Source: Paraburkholderia sacchari (GTDB lineage Bacteria; Pseudomonadota; Gammaproteobacteria; Burkholderiales; Burkholderiaceae). From it: DNA of 64,000 nt. The notes below the pieces were generated by a model. It was not told the origin of the DNA. It saw only the letters and a list, made by a program, of their open reading frames with translations, and made no database searches. Position numbers and translations under genes: made by a program. This document shows, in pieces, positions 1 to 8,467 of the stretch (position 1 is its first letter; every line of letters starts with the position of its first letter). The DNA lies in contig NZ_JTDB02000017.1 of assembly GCF_000785435.2 (NCBI RefSeq), forward strand, positions 30,280 to 94,279. The letters are read 5' to 3'.

Positions 1-2466
1 GGGGATGAAACCCGCCATGCCGCTTGCGAGACTGACGACTTGTCCGGAAAGAGCTACCTTGTCCTGTGTGGTAAGTGTCCCCGCGGCCCGCTTCTTCAGA
101 TAATTGTCCAACGCCGCACCGAACCCCACAGCGCCAAGCGCCGTGCTGATCGCGGCAGGGAAGAGTTGTGCACGCAACGGTTTTGAAATCTTGAACCACT
201 CCGGAAACGTATCGGTATTGCTGAGTAAGCCATTCTGGTACTTTCCGAACTCCGTACCATACTTTTGTGCCCATGCCGAGAGCTTGCCTGGCCGCTCCTC
301 CAACGACGTGGCTTTTGTTATATCGGCCAGCTCCCCGAATGCCTTCGGCGCCGTTTTAATGAGGCTTTCGTATTCGTCCATCGCATGATTGAACTGGTCA
401 TACGTTTCCTGTTTCATATAGGCGTAGTTGTCAAGTTGTGCGACGGTGTTTTTGACCGAGTCGTCATGCGAGGCGCGAGCGGCATCGATCGAATCGAATC
501 CCCGTGCTTTCAGTTGCTCCATGAGCGGCTGCGCCCTTTCGTCGATTGACTTGATATTTTCGTTGGCGTCATTCATGGCCTTTTTGGCGGAATCCTTGAG
601 CGACGTCCCCAGTTCTTGCATTTCCAGGTACTGGCCAAGGATGCCTTGAGTGCCGTCTTGCAACGCCAGCGGTGCCACGTCATAGGGTCTCGACTCGATA
701 TTGCTGATGACACGCTCTTGCAACTGGTTCTGTTGGTCCGCAACCTGCTGGTCGATGCGCGATGTCCCAGCGCTCTGGGCTTCGTTGATCCTGTTCGCCA
801 ACGGATCATCGGAACCGAAGTTGCTGTATTCGGGCGCTGCGGGCGGGGGTGGTTTCGAGGCCAACTGCTTGACCATATGATTGCCGAAATCCGTCATGGC
901 GCCGCCAGTCACCTCGGTGACGCCTTGGCCGAGGGCGGCGCTTCCTCCGATGAAATCGTCAGTTGGATCCTTGCCGTCCTTCATTTTCTGGAATCCGGAC
1001 ATGAACATCGAGCCTGCCTTGGTGAAGTTGCTGGCGGCGGCATTGAAGCGGGTTCCGAGCAGAACGCCGAGGCGGCCTTTGGCGCCGATGGGGTCCATGA
1101 AACTTTGGCCGGGACGCTGGAAGCGGGCGAGCGGTGTGCCCTGGAGAACCTTGGAATTGTTAAAGCGCGCTTCGTCGAAGATCACTGCACGGGCGTAGCT
1201 GCTTGCGGACTTTCCGTACGAACCATACTGGTCTGCAGCGCTTTTGTGTTTGTCGCCGAATGCGGGTAGCGGGATGCCGGCCCGTTTCGTAATGTCATCG
1301 ATCGTGTCGCCGGGTTTCGCCTCTTTCAGTGCCGTGCTGAGCGCGGAAATTTTCTTGCTTTGCTCGTCGGTCGGCTTCTCCTGCTCCATCAGATCAACCG
1401 CTTCGTTGTATGCAGTCGCGGCTGCGATAGCGTCGTCGGTCGTGTCTTTGTCGTTCTTGATGTCGTCCTGTATACGATTTACCGCGTCGGAGTAATTCTG
1501 TTCCTTGTTGGCAAGGTCATTGCTCAGCACAAGATTGGTGGCGGTTTGGTCTGACTGGTCTTTTGTATCCTTGCTGCCATTGTTGACCTCGGCTTGACCG
1601 GTGCCATTCGGTTCTCCTGCAACCGAGTGACGGGCGGTAGAGTGAGTATCGCCGGTAGGTCCCCCCGACTTGGCGCGAGCGCCCTGTTCGACGTGTTGTT
1701 GCGAATCGGCCGGTGTTTGTGCACTGCCACTCGGAGCGGTCTGGGGATTCGACTTGGCATCGGTCACGCTGCGGGGCTGCGCCTGCCCCTGACTGGAAGT
1801 GCCATCGCTTGCATCGCCGCGGTCGTTGGGCTGGGTACGACTGGTTTCGGGTGTTTGCTGCGCAGCCGGGTCTTCCTGTCGTACCCGGTCAAGCGTGCTA
1901 GTCGACTTTCGACTGGCATCGTCCGGCTGTTGCGCATTCGCGCCTTGCTGTGTCTGCGGTGTCGGGGCAGGCGCACTGCTTGCAGCGCGGGCGGCGCCGG
2001 AATTGTCTAGTCGCTGGAAATCGGCCGATGCATGTGGACTGTCGTTCAGGGGCGCCTGGGCGTTCAGCCTTTGTTCAGCGTCGTTGCGGGAATCAGTCTG
2101 ACTTTGACCAGCAGTGCCATTGCTTGAACCGTTGCCATCACTGGTCTGATCGGAACTGGCATCGCGTGTCAACGACGTGTTCTTCTGCTGCTGTATCTGG
2201 TCGATCGTGCTGGTCGGGTTTTGTGTTTGCGGTGTTGTTTGTCCGCTATCTGAATTGTCCGGGGTTTGCGAGGTTGACTGACTTTCTGGGCGGGTCGCTG
2301 GCTGACTGGAATCAGACCCGGAATCCTTCTGGCTTGATGCGTCTTGTTGAGAGTTGTTGTCCTGCGTACCGGCAGCACTGTTCGCAGATGTGTCCTGACT
2401 TGAGGACGTGTCGTCTTGCGATTGCGAATCATACGATGACGATGAAGAGTTCGAGTCGACTTTCAT
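1..2466 (-). CDS. Large Ser/Gln-rich protein of unknown family, possibly secreted (3' end outside window)
   Basis: An uninterrupted frame of 822 codons starts with ATG at 2466 and is still open at base 1, so the protein exceeds 820 residues. Residues 1 to about 310 are low-complexity (Ser, Gln, Asp, Thr, Asn), opening MKVDSNSSSSSYDSQSQDD, without a Sec signal. A motif near residue 85 (TSTIDQIQQ) recurs near 187 (TSTLDRVRQ), each followed by Asp/Ser/Gly-rich sequence, which suggests internal duplication. Residues 310 onward look helical and globular. A short PGDTIDDITKRAGI segment around residue 385 resembles the start of a LysM repeat, but only weakly. The visible C-terminal part has small-residue stretches (ALGAVGFGAAL, VSLASGMAGF) that could enter membranes. 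A Ser-rich leader plus membrane-active C-terminus recalls type III translocators or effectors of the HrpK/HrpF kind. That is inference from composition; no secretion genes are visible. GC content is lower than in neighbours from 4119 on. Confidence 0.75.
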   Translation of the reverse strand, partial: MKVDSNSSSSSYDSQSQDDTSSSQDTSANSAAGTQDNNSQQDASSQKDSGSDSSQPATRPESQSTSQTPDNSDSGQTTPQTQNPTSTIDQIQQQKNTSLTRDASSDQTSDGNGSSNGTAGQSQTDSRNDAEQRLNAQAPLNDSPHASADFQRLDNSGAARAASSAPAPTPQTQQGANAQQPDDASRKSTSTLDRVRQEDPAAQQTPETSRTQPNDRGDASDGTSSQGQAQPRSVTDAKSNPQTAPSGSAQTPADSQQHVEQGARAKSGGPTGDTHSTARHSVAGEPNGTGQAEVNNGSKDTKDQSDQTATNLVLSNDLANKEQNYSDAVNRIQDDIKNDKDTTDDAIAAATAYNEAVDLMEQEKPTDEQSKKISALSTALKEAKPGDTIDDITKRAGIPLPAFGDKHKSAADQYGSYGKSASSYARAVIFDEARFNNSKVLQGTPLARFQRPGQSFMDPIGAKGRLGVLLGTRFNAAASNFTKAGSMFMSGFQKMKDGKDPTDDFIGGSAALGQGVTEVTGGAMTDFGNHMVKQLASKPPPPAAPEYSNFGSDDPLANRINEAQSAGTSRIDQQVADQQNQLQERVISNIESRPYDVAPLALQDGTQGILGQYLEMQELGTSLKDSAKKAMNDANENIKSIDERAQPLMEQLKARGFDSIDAARASHDDSVKNTVAQLDNYAYMKQETYDQFNHAMDEYESLIKTAPKAFGELADITKATSLEERPGKLSAWAQKYGTEFGKYQNGLLSNTDTFPEWFKISKPLRAQLFPAAISTALGAVGFGAALDNYLKKRAAGTLTTQDKVALSGQVVSLASGMAGFIP

Positions 2467-2759
2467 AAATAATCCTCAGTAAATACGCGAGAAGGATTTC
2501 GCCGCATGGAGCGTTCGCCGAGATGGCAACTCATCGTTACCTGGAACAGTTCCGGGATGGCAATGAAAGGTCATTGCTGCAGTGACGAGGAGTCAAGCGC
2601 GAATGGGACTTGATGTGATGGCTGAATGCCTTCCGCTCGCTTCCCATCATTTTGAGACTGAAGATCTGATTTCCCGATTAGCATGGTCGGCGGGTTGGAC
2701 GGAAGTCGATCGCATATATCGACGACTGTTTTTATTATTAGTAATGCATGGAGACGCGA
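2467..2759. promoter_or_regulatory. Divergent intergenic region with inverted repeat
   Basis: This 293-bp gap separates the Ser-rich protein gene (leftward) from kgtP copy 1 (rightward) and must hold both promoters. It contains an inverted repeat GTCGAT-N7-ATCGAC at 2705-2723, about 37 bp before the kgtP start, and a short palindrome GGAACAGTTCC near 2543. No complete -35/-10 pair stands out. I looked for TTCG-N16-TTCG (hrpII/PIP-like) and HrpL-type boxes on the minus strand and found none that fit. A small open frame at 2582-2848 overlaps kgtP and has no supporting features. Confidence 0.4.
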
Positions 2760-4067
2760 ATGGGAGTGACTGGGAAGATTCGGGAAACGGGGCAGGCGCA
2801 GGATACGCGTCGCCGCATCATGGCAATCGTCGGCGCATCGTCGGGTAATCTGGTCGAGTGGTTCGATTTTTACGTTTATTCATTTTGTGCGTTGTATTTC
2901 GCACCAGCATTTTTCCCATCGGGCAATACCACAACGCAGTTGCTCAACACGGCCGGCGTGTTCGCAGCAGGATTCCTCATGCGTCCTATCGGCGGCTGGT
3001 TTTTTGGCCGTCTGGCCGACCGTCACGGTCGGCGTACGTCAATGCTGGTTTCGGTATACATGATGTGCGGTGGCTCGCTTGTGATTGCCATGTTGCCGAC
3101 GTATGCCCAGATCGGCGCGCTGGCTCCGGCACTGCTATTGATTGCCCGCCTGTTTCAAGGGTTGTCGGTCGGCGGGGAATATGGCACCAGTGCGACCTAT
3201 ATGAGTGAAGTCGCGCTGGAGGGGCGACGCGGCTTTTACGCATCGTTTCAGTATGTGACGTTGATTGGTGGGCAGTTGTGCGCGCTGCTCGTGCTGGTGA
3301 TCCTTCAACAACTGCTTGACGCCGGGCAACTCAAGGCATGGGGCTGGCGTATCCCATTCGTAGTCGGGGCGGGGGCAGCGCTCGTTGCATTGAATTTGCG
3401 CCGGTCGCTGGAGGAAACCACGACAGCCGAGTCGCGTGGCAACCGTGATGCGGGATCGTTCAGCGGCCTGTGGCAACACAAGCGCGCGTTCATCACGGTA
3501 CTGGGTTTTACCGCAGGCGGTTCACTCGTCTTCTACACATTCACGACGTATATGCAGAAGTACCTCGTCAATACGGCCGGCATGCACGCGAAGACAGCCA
3601 GTAACGTGATGACCGGCGCGCTGTTTGTGTTCATGCTGATGCAGCCTTTGTTCGGAGCGCTGTCGGACCGCATCGGGCGGCGCAAGTCGATGATTTGCTT
3701 CGGACTGTTCGCTACGTGTGGCACCGTGCCGTTGCTGCACGCACTAAGGGATGTGACTAGTCCGTTTGCGGCTTTCGTGCTGATTGTCGCCGCGCTGGCT
3801 ATCGTGAGTTTCTACACGTCGATCAGTGGGCTCATCAAAGCCGAGATGTTTCCCGTGCAAGTACGAGCGCTCGGTGTCGGGCTTTCTTATGCGATCGCGA
3901 ACGCGATCTTCGGTGGTTCCGCGGAATATGTGGCGTTGTGGCTTAAGCAGATTGGCACCGAGCCGCTGTTCTACTGGTATGTCACGATGATGTGCGCCAT
4001 TGCGGGGCTCGTATCGTTGATGATGCGCGAGCCGGCGAAGGAGGGGTTCCTTCGGGATACAAACTGA
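2760..4067 (+). CDS. kgtP: Alpha-ketoglutarate permease, MFS metabolite:H+ symporter family (copy 1)
   Basis: Inner-membrane proton symporter for 2-oxoglutarate, 435 residues against 432 in E. coli KgtP. The sequence follows KgtP closely from DTRRRIMAIVGASSGNLVEW through FFPSGNTTTQLL, the RPIGGWFFGRLADRHGRR loop, LFQGLSVGGEYGTSATYMSE and the C-terminal IFGGSAEYVALWLK block. Twelve membrane segments are expected. I place the start at ATG 2760 rather than the in-frame ATG at 2748 because GGAG at 2750-2753 lies six bases upstream of it. A second kgtP at 12725-14029 encodes a protein identical at about four of five residues by eye. Copy 1 uses AT-richer codons than copy 2 and the surrounding genes, which together with its position beside the unusual left-edge gene suggests separate acquisition, not recent duplication. 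Substrate is inferred from the family. Confidence 0.9.
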   Translation: MGVTGKIRETGQAQDTRRRIMAIVGASSGNLVEWFDFYVYSFCALYFAPAFFPSGNTTTQLLNTAGVFAAGFLMRPIGGWFFGRLADRHGRRTSMLVSVYMMCGGSLVIAMLPTYAQIGALAPALLLIARLFQGLSVGGEYGTSATYMSEVALEGRRGFYASFQYVTLIGGQLCALLVLVILQQLLDAGQLKAWGWRIPFVVGAGAALVALNLRRSLEETTTAESRGNRDAGSFSGLWQHKRAFITVLGFTAGGSLVFYTFTTYMQKYLVNTAGMHAKTASNVMTGALFVFMLMQPLFGALSDRIGRRKSMICFGLFATCGTVPLLHALRDVTSPFAAFVLIVAALAIVSFYTSISGLIKAEMFPVQVRALGVGLSYAIANAIFGGSAEYVALWLKQIGTEPLFYWYVTMMCAIAGLVSLMMREPAKEGFLRDTN

Positions 4068-4086
4068 ATCTCCATGGTCGGTCACT

Positions 4087-4109
4087 GCGCCACGCAGTGC
4101 GCGTGGCGC
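4087..4109 (+). terminator. Hairpin between convergent kgtP and tautomerase genes
   Basis: A perfect 9-bp stem, GCGCCACGC and GCGTGGCGC around a 5-base loop, lies 20 bp after the kgtP stop. It is followed by only a short T run (CTTTT), so it is a plausible but weak intrinsic terminator and could serve both converging genes. Confidence 0.5.
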
Positions 4110-4118
4110 ATGTCGCTT

Positions 4119-4331
4119 TTACGAGCCGGCGCCTGTCGTGGCGGGCGCGGGATCGCTCCACAGCTTGCCGCCGGTCGCCCAGTCTTCGGTCTTCACGTCG
4201 GTGAATATGATGTCGACCGATTGGGCATCCACGCCCAGCACCTTGCAGGTGGTCTCGGTGAGCGCGGCGGCAAGCTCGCGCTTTTTCTCGACACTGCGGC
4301 CCTCGAACATCTCGATGTGGAAAGTCGGCAT
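4119..4331 (-). CDS. Tautomerase family protein (4-oxalocrotonate tautomerase-like)
   Basis: A 70-residue protein starting MPTFHIEMFEGRSVEKKREL. The proline after the initiator Met is the catalytic general base in this family once Met is removed. The following beta strand, the helix with TETTCKVLGVDAQSVDIIFTDV and the tryptophan near residue 50 fit small oligomeric tautomerases. The residue usually equivalent to catalytic Arg11 is at RSVEKKR, plausibly R12 or one nearby. It is the last gene of an apparent three-gene minus-strand operon behind the urea transporter and class II aldolase, 66 bp after the latter. The natural substrate cannot be read from sequence; keto-enol isomerisation in a catabolic route together with the aldolase is the natural guess. 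Confidence 0.85.
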   Translation of the reverse strand: MPTFHIEMFEGRSVEKKRELAAALTETTCKVLGVDAQSVDIIFTDVKTEDWATGGKLWSDPAPATTGAGS

Positions 4332-4397
4332 ACGGATCTCCTTGTTTGCAGAGTAGTGAAACGGGTTGATTCGCGATCGGTTTCAGATCGGTCGCAA

Positions 4398-5174
4398 TCA
4401 GTCGCGATATGACGTGTCGATGCGATCGAGCTTGCGCAGCAGCGCGGGCCATTCGAGCACGCCTTCGATTGCGCCGCCGTCGCGCAGTTGCTCGGCCGTG
4501 TGCGCGCAGACCTCGGGCGTGGGCAGCACGAGCGGCACGCCGCCGGCCTGGGCCTGCAACTGAATTTCGCAGGCCTTGATGAGCGTCGCCATCAGCACGA
4601 ATGCCTCGGCGACGGTGCGGCCCGTGGTGAGCGTGCCGTGGTTGCGCAACAGCATCGCGGGATGCGCGCCCAGGCTCGCGGTGAGGCGCGTGCCTTCGGC
4701 GGGCGAGAACGACAGCCCCTCGTAATCGTGCCAGCCGAGCTGGCCGTAGAAGCGCAGCGCATGCTGCGAGGCGGGCAGCAGGCCGTCACGCTGGATCGAG
4801 ACGGCGATGCCCGCCGTATTGTGCAGATGCATCACGCACACGGCGTCGGGGCGGGCGAGGTGCACGGCTGCGTGCAGCGCGAAGCCGGTTGCATTGACCG
4901 GATGCTCGCTGTTGCCGACGATGCGCCCTTCGGTGTCGATCTTCACGAGATTCGAGGCGCAGACTTCGTCGAAGGCGAGGCCGAACGGGTTGATCAGGAA
5001 GCGGCCCGGCTCGCCGGGCACGGCGGCGGAGACGTGCGTGTAGATCTGGTCGTCCCAGCCGTAGAGTGCGATGAGCCGATAGGCAGCGGCAAGATCCACG
5101 CGCATCTGCTGTTCGGCGGCGGAGGGCGGTGCGGCGTCGGCGGCGATGCTGGCCGGACGGTGGGCGAATGACAT
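4398..5174 (-). CDS. Class II aldolase/adducin family protein
   Basis: A 258-residue cytoplasmic protein of the zinc-dependent class II aldolase/adducin fold. Visible landmarks are the N-terminal RLIALYGWDDQIYTHVSA segment, the zinc ligand region VCVMHLHNTAGIAV (two His separated by one residue), and LLRNHGTLTTGRTVAEAF, the downstream His found in this family. Family members act on phosphorylated sugars, 4-hydroxy-tetronate-type substrates or have unknown substrates. The GWDDQIYTHVSA form matches the large uncharacterised proteobacterial group rather than FucA or AraD proper. It lies 33 bp downstream of the urea transporter and 66 bp upstream of the tautomerase on the same strand, so the three are probably cotranscribed. 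Confidence 0.85.
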   Translation of the reverse strand: MSFAHRPASIAADAAPPSAAEQQMRVDLAAAYRLIALYGWDDQIYTHVSAAVPGEPGRFLINPFGLAFDEVCASNLVKIDTEGRIVGNSEHPVNATGFALHAAVHLARPDAVCVMHLHNTAGIAVSIQRDGLLPASQHALRFYGQLGWHDYEGLSFSPAEGTRLTASLGAHPAMLLRNHGTLTTGRTVAEAFVLMATLIKACEIQLQAQAGGVPLVLPTPEVCAHTAEQLRDGGAIEGVLEWPALLRKLDRIDTSYRD

Positions 5175-5207
5175 GGACGGCTCTCCTTCAGCGAATTTCG
5201 GTGAACT

Positions 5208-6290
5208 TCAGCGCACTTCGGGACGGGCGCGGGGCAGCGTGGCGAGCTTGCCCGTTTCATCGGGCAGTGCGCCGTGCGCGGCGTTGGCGCCGGTTTCGGG
5301 TAATTTTGCCACCGCGCCTGGCGCAGACTGCTGGCTCGGCTGTGTCCGGCCCGGCGCGAGCAGGCGCCATGCGCTGTGGACGGACCATCCGGCGAGCGCG
5401 AACGGCGCGGTCATGCCGGGCATCCCGAGTTGCACGGCGGCCAGATGCAGCGCCGCGGCAAGCATCGTCGCACAGATTGCGGCGCGTGGGCCGAGCGAAC
5501 TGGCCGCGAGCGCCGCGAGCGCGCCGTTGAAACCGCACACGCCCGCAACGAAGCTCGCGGGCGGCACGCCGACGGCGTATTCGATGACGGTCGCGAGCGC
5601 CGCACCGCCGAGCGCATAGGCCGCGGCCCGGCGTGACGACCATGCGAGGCCCGCGAGCAGCACGAGGCCCGGCAGCGCGCCCGTGGCGAAGGTGGTTTGC
5701 GCGACGCCGCTCAACACGCCCGCCGCTGCGTCGAGCCAGGACAGGGACAGATGGGCCGGCGCGATTGCGCTAGCCATCGTGGTTCGCTGGTTGCCGAAGC
5801 CCAGCGCCATCCAGAGCCAGGTCGCGAGAAGGCAGGGCGCCGAATAGACGGAGAGGCCCGCGCGGCGCAGCCAGCGCACGAGCGGCGCGCCGATCCATGC
5901 GGTGGCCGCCGCCGCGAGCACGGCGAGCACCACGGCAGTGAAGTTTTCGCCCGCGAAGGTAATCGCCGCCAGTCCGGCGAGCGCGCCGTTGAAGCCCACG
6001 AGGCCGTCGCGGACTTCGGCGTACGAATGGCCAGCCCGCCGCGCGCAGAGATTGGCCGTTGCCGCGCCGATTACCGCCGCGCAGGCGAGCCACAGGTCGC
6101 ACAGCGCGAGCGCCGCAAGCAGGCAGATGCCTGTGCCGGCGTGCCGCTGCAGGACGATCTGGCCGAGGCTGCGCAGCAGCGTGCGCAGGTGCCCGGTGAA
6201 GCCAGGCGGGGCGTCCGTGGACGCCGCGTGGGCGGATGGGCTGGCGAAAGCGGCGTCCGGATTGGCTTGAGCGGGCGCTGGGGTGGACAT
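5208..6290 (-). CDS. Urea transporter (UT family channel)
   Basis: A 360-residue integral membrane protein of the urea transporter (UT) family, which forms trimeric urea channels. The two homologous halves each carry the family signature: VGFNGALAGLA near residue 98 and CGFNGALAALA near residue 252, each preceded by hydrophobic helices. I start at ATG 6290 (MSTPAPAQANP), because the hydrophobic core begins some 30 residues later. The same frame stays open upstream through the 12-bp repeat at 6381-6500 and would add a PLGL repeat if an earlier start were used. No urease genes lie nearby, which is unusual for a urea channel. The C-terminal 40 residues are low-complexity. Confidence 0.85.
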   Translation of the reverse strand: MSTPAPAQANPDAAFASPSAHAASTDAPPGFTGHLRTLLRSLGQIVLQRHAGTGICLLAALALCDLWLACAAVIGAATANLCARRAGHSYAEVRDGLVGFNGALAGLAAITFAGENFTAVVLAVLAAAATAWIGAPLVRWLRRAGLSVYSAPCLLATWLWMALGFGNQRTTMASAIAPAHLSLSWLDAAAGVLSGVAQTTFATGALPGLVLLAGLAWSSRRAAAYALGGAALATVIEYAVGVPPASFVAGVCGFNGALAALAASSLGPRAAICATMLAAALHLAAVQLGMPGMTAPFALAGWSVHSAWRLLAPGRTQPSQQSAPGAVAKLPETGANAAHGALPDETGKLATLPRARPEVR

Positions 6291-6380
6291 GATGGGCGAA
6301 CGGGAACGCAAACGGGAACGAGGAAGGCGCGGCCTGTGAAATGCGGATTCGAGCGGGTCGGTGCCAGGTTGGGCCACAAT

Positions 6381-6500
6381 AGGCGGACCTAAAGGCGGAC
6401 CTAAAGGCAGACCTAAAGGCAGACCTAAAGGCAGACCTAAAGGCAGACCTAAAGGCAGACCTAAAGGCAGACCTAAAGGCAGACCCAAAGGCGGACCAAA
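6381..6500. repeat. Ten tandem copies of a 12-bp unit
   Basis: Exactly ten consecutive 12-mers: units 1-2 read AGGCGGACCTAA, units 3-8 read AGGCAGACCTAA, unit 9 has CCCAA and unit 10 AGGCGGACCAAA at the end. They lie 91-210 bp upstream of the chosen urea transporter start and 154 bp before the glycolipid-binding gene on the other strand, so in the shared divergent leader. Since 12 is a multiple of three, copy-number change would not alter any reading frame but would change promoter spacing. The rest of the 6291-6653 gap shows no other clear feature. Confidence 0.95.
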
Positions 6501-6653
6501 ACAAAAGCGGCGGGCCGCAAACCGCGCCGGGCCGGCCCGCAGCGCGAGGATAGGCGAAGCGGCCCATCTTGCGCATGCTCGGGCATTGATAGTCGCTATT
6601 TGCCGGTAGTATTCCCACTGGTATGGCCGCTGCGGCCTGCAAGGAGACGAGCC

Positions 6654-7211
6654 ATGCGTGAGCTGCGTTGGGTGTCGGAAGAGGGTGAAGGCATCGAGCA
6701 TCTGGCCTTCGATTCGAGCGGCGGCGCGATCCGCGTGGAGAGCGTGGTGGTCGGGCAGCGCTACGGCCAGGCCTATGGTCTTTGCTACACGGTGCATTGC
6801 GACGCGCACTGGCGCGCGACTTACGCGGCGTTCCGCGTGATGGGCGGCAAGGCGTTCGCGATGCATGGCGACGGCCACGGCCACTGGCGCGACGGCGAAG
6901 GCCGCGTGCTCGAGGCCATCGAAGGCTGCATCGATATCGACATCGCGGCCACGCCCTTCACGAACTCGCTGCCGATCCGGCGCCTGAATCTCGCGCGCGG
7001 CGAGCGGCGGCCCATCGAGGTCGCCTATATCGCGGCGCCGGGGCTCGAGCCCAAACGCGTCGAGCAGGCCTACGTCTGCATCGAGCCGGATCGCGAATAC
7101 CGCTACGAAGGCATCTTCCGCGAGTTCACCGCGAACCTGCGCGTCGACGAAGACGGCCTCGTGATCGACTATCCCACGCTGTTTCGCCGCCTGCCGTCCC
7201 CCGCGCGTTGA
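6654..7211 (+). CDS. Putative glycolipid-binding family protein
   Basis: A 185-residue soluble protein with no signal peptide. The order of motifs, an N-terminal strand pair around SGGAIRVESVVVG, a central WRDGEGRVLEAIEGCIDIDI, then TPFTNSLPIRRL and RPIEVAYIAAPGLEPKRVEQAY, and RYEGIFREFTANLRVDEDGL near the end, matches the putative glycolipid-binding family (formerly DUF1089, PF06475), whose role is not firmly established. The start at 6654 is well supported by AAGGAGACG about seven bases upstream. It is transcribed away from the urea transporter and convergent with the K+ channel gene, whose stop is 25 bp downstream. Confidence 0.75.
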   Translation: MRELRWVSEEGEGIEHLAFDSSGGAIRVESVVVGQRYGQAYGLCYTVHCDAHWRATYAAFRVMGGKAFAMHGDGHGHWRDGEGRVLEAIEGCIDIDIAATPFTNSLPIRRLNLARGERRPIEVAYIAAPGLEPKRVEQAYVCIEPDREYRYEGIFREFTANLRVDEDGLVIDYPTLFRRLPSPAR

Positions 7212-7236
7212 AGCGGCGCTGCCGCATCACGTCGCT

Positions 7237-8421
7237 TCACGCCGCTTCGCCGGCCCGGGTCTTGCCGAACAGCAGTTGCTCGACGAGCGTGTTGTCGATG
7301 GTCTCGTTGTTGAGCGTGCGCGCGAGCAGTTCGCCCGCGAGCAATTGCGGCGAGAACACCATGTCGGGCTGCAGCAGGCGCAGGCGCTGCAGGTTGCGGC
7401 TGTCGTTCACGAGCGCCACGGTGCGCACGTTCGGCGCGAGCTCCTTGATCGCGAGGATCACGAAGGCGTTCTCGGCGTCGTCCATGCGCAGCGCGAGCAC
7501 GGAGAGTGCGGTTTCCGCGCCCGCGTGGTGCAGCGTGGCCGTGTCGCTCGCGTCGCCTTCCACCAGATCGGCCTCGGGCGGATAGGTGTGCGGCGTGCCA
7601 GGCGACACGATCACCGTGACGGCGTAGCCGCGCTTTTTCAGGCCCGCGTACACGCTATGCGCGAGCGGCGAAGCGCCGACGATCAAATAATGGTTCTTGC
7701 GGGTCACGTTGGAGATGCCTCCGGTCACGATGCGTTTGAGCTTGCCGCCGATCACCGGCCCGAGCACGGCGCTGATCGACGTGGCGAACACGGTGATGCC
7801 GAGCACGATGATCGAGGCCGTGAAGAACCGCGCGGTGTCCGAGCGCGGCACGATATCGCCGTAGCCCACGGTCGACATCGACACGATCGAGAAGTAGAAC
7901 GCCGTTGCCATGGTGCGGATGGGCGGCGCGAACTGGTCGCCGAGATAGAGCGCGCCGAACATCGCGTAGATGAGCAGCGAACCGATGCTCAGGACCGCGA
8001 ACAAGGTGCTGGCGGCGAAGCTCGAGCGGTCGAAGCGCCGCCAGTAAACCAGCAGCGCGACGGCCAGCGCGAGCGTGAAGGCGACCATCACGCCGCTGCG
8101 ATAGTCGCCCCACCGGCTGATGCCGGCCGCCGCCGCGAGCAGCAGCAGCGAGATCACCCACGCCACGCGGGCGCGCAGCGCGATGCCGATCGCCATGGTC
8201 GCGAGGCCCGCCGCGATCACGGCCTGCGGCAGCGCGAGCACGCCGAACGCGTTGATGAGCGTGATCCAGTCCTCGTACCACGAGCCGCGCGACTGGCGCA
8301 GCGCGTTCTCGGCCACGGGGCGCAGCAGCATCAGCCCATCGATGACGAGCAGCAGCGCGAGATACCCGTGCGGCACCAGCTGGGTGGTGAACGTGCGCAG
8401 GCGGCGTGCGAAGGTTTTCAT
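7237..8421 (-). CDS. Potassium channel family protein with RCK (TrkA-N) domain
   Basis: A 394-residue inner-membrane ion channel. The N-terminal half has several hydrophobic helices (about residues 15-190), then the pore region with the K+ selectivity filter STVGYGDIVPRSD, then an inner helix. The C-terminal half is a cytoplasmic Rossmann-type RCK domain beginning HYLIVGASPLAHSVYAGL, expected to bind nucleotide or ion ligands that gate the pore. I start at ATG 8421 (MKTFARRLRTF); upstream extension would add an Arg-rich stretch with no homologous look. It lies 46 bp downstream of the MscS gene on the same strand, which points to a small ion-channel operon for osmotic or potassium homeostasis. 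Confidence 0.88.
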   Translation of the reverse strand: MKTFARRLRTFTTQLVPHGYLALLLVIDGLMLLRPVAENALRQSRGSWYEDWITLINAFGVLALPQAVIAAGLATMAIGIALRARVAWVISLLLLAAAAGISRWGDYRSGVMVAFTLALAVALLVYWRRFDRSSFAASTLFAVLSIGSLLIYAMFGALYLGDQFAPPIRTMATAFYFSIVSMSTVGYGDIVPRSDTARFFTASIIVLGITVFATSISAVLGPVIGGKLKRIVTGGISNVTRKNHYLIVGASPLAHSVYAGLKKRGYAVTVIVSPGTPHTYPPEADLVEGDASDTATLHHAGAETALSVLALRMDDAENAFVILAIKELAPNVRTVALVNDSRNLQRLRLLQPDMVFSPQLLAGELLARTLNNETIDNTLVEQLLFGKTRAGEAA

Positions 8422-8467
8422 GCGGGCGCGGAGGGTTCGGCGATCAGGCGGCTCGACGTCGCGCGGA

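Noticed and set aside
616..2010. Several plus-strand frames across the left-edge gene
   Set aside because: The minus strand is open over the full 822 codons with coherent composition, so the plus-strand frames are shadows.
2467..2759. hrp/PIP box upstream of the Ser-rich gene
   Set aside because: No TTCG-N16-TTCG or GGAACC-N16-CCAC pair at the right distance on the minus strand.
6381..6500. 12-bp repeats as a CRISPR array
   Set aside because: Units are contiguous with no spacers and no cas genes are present.
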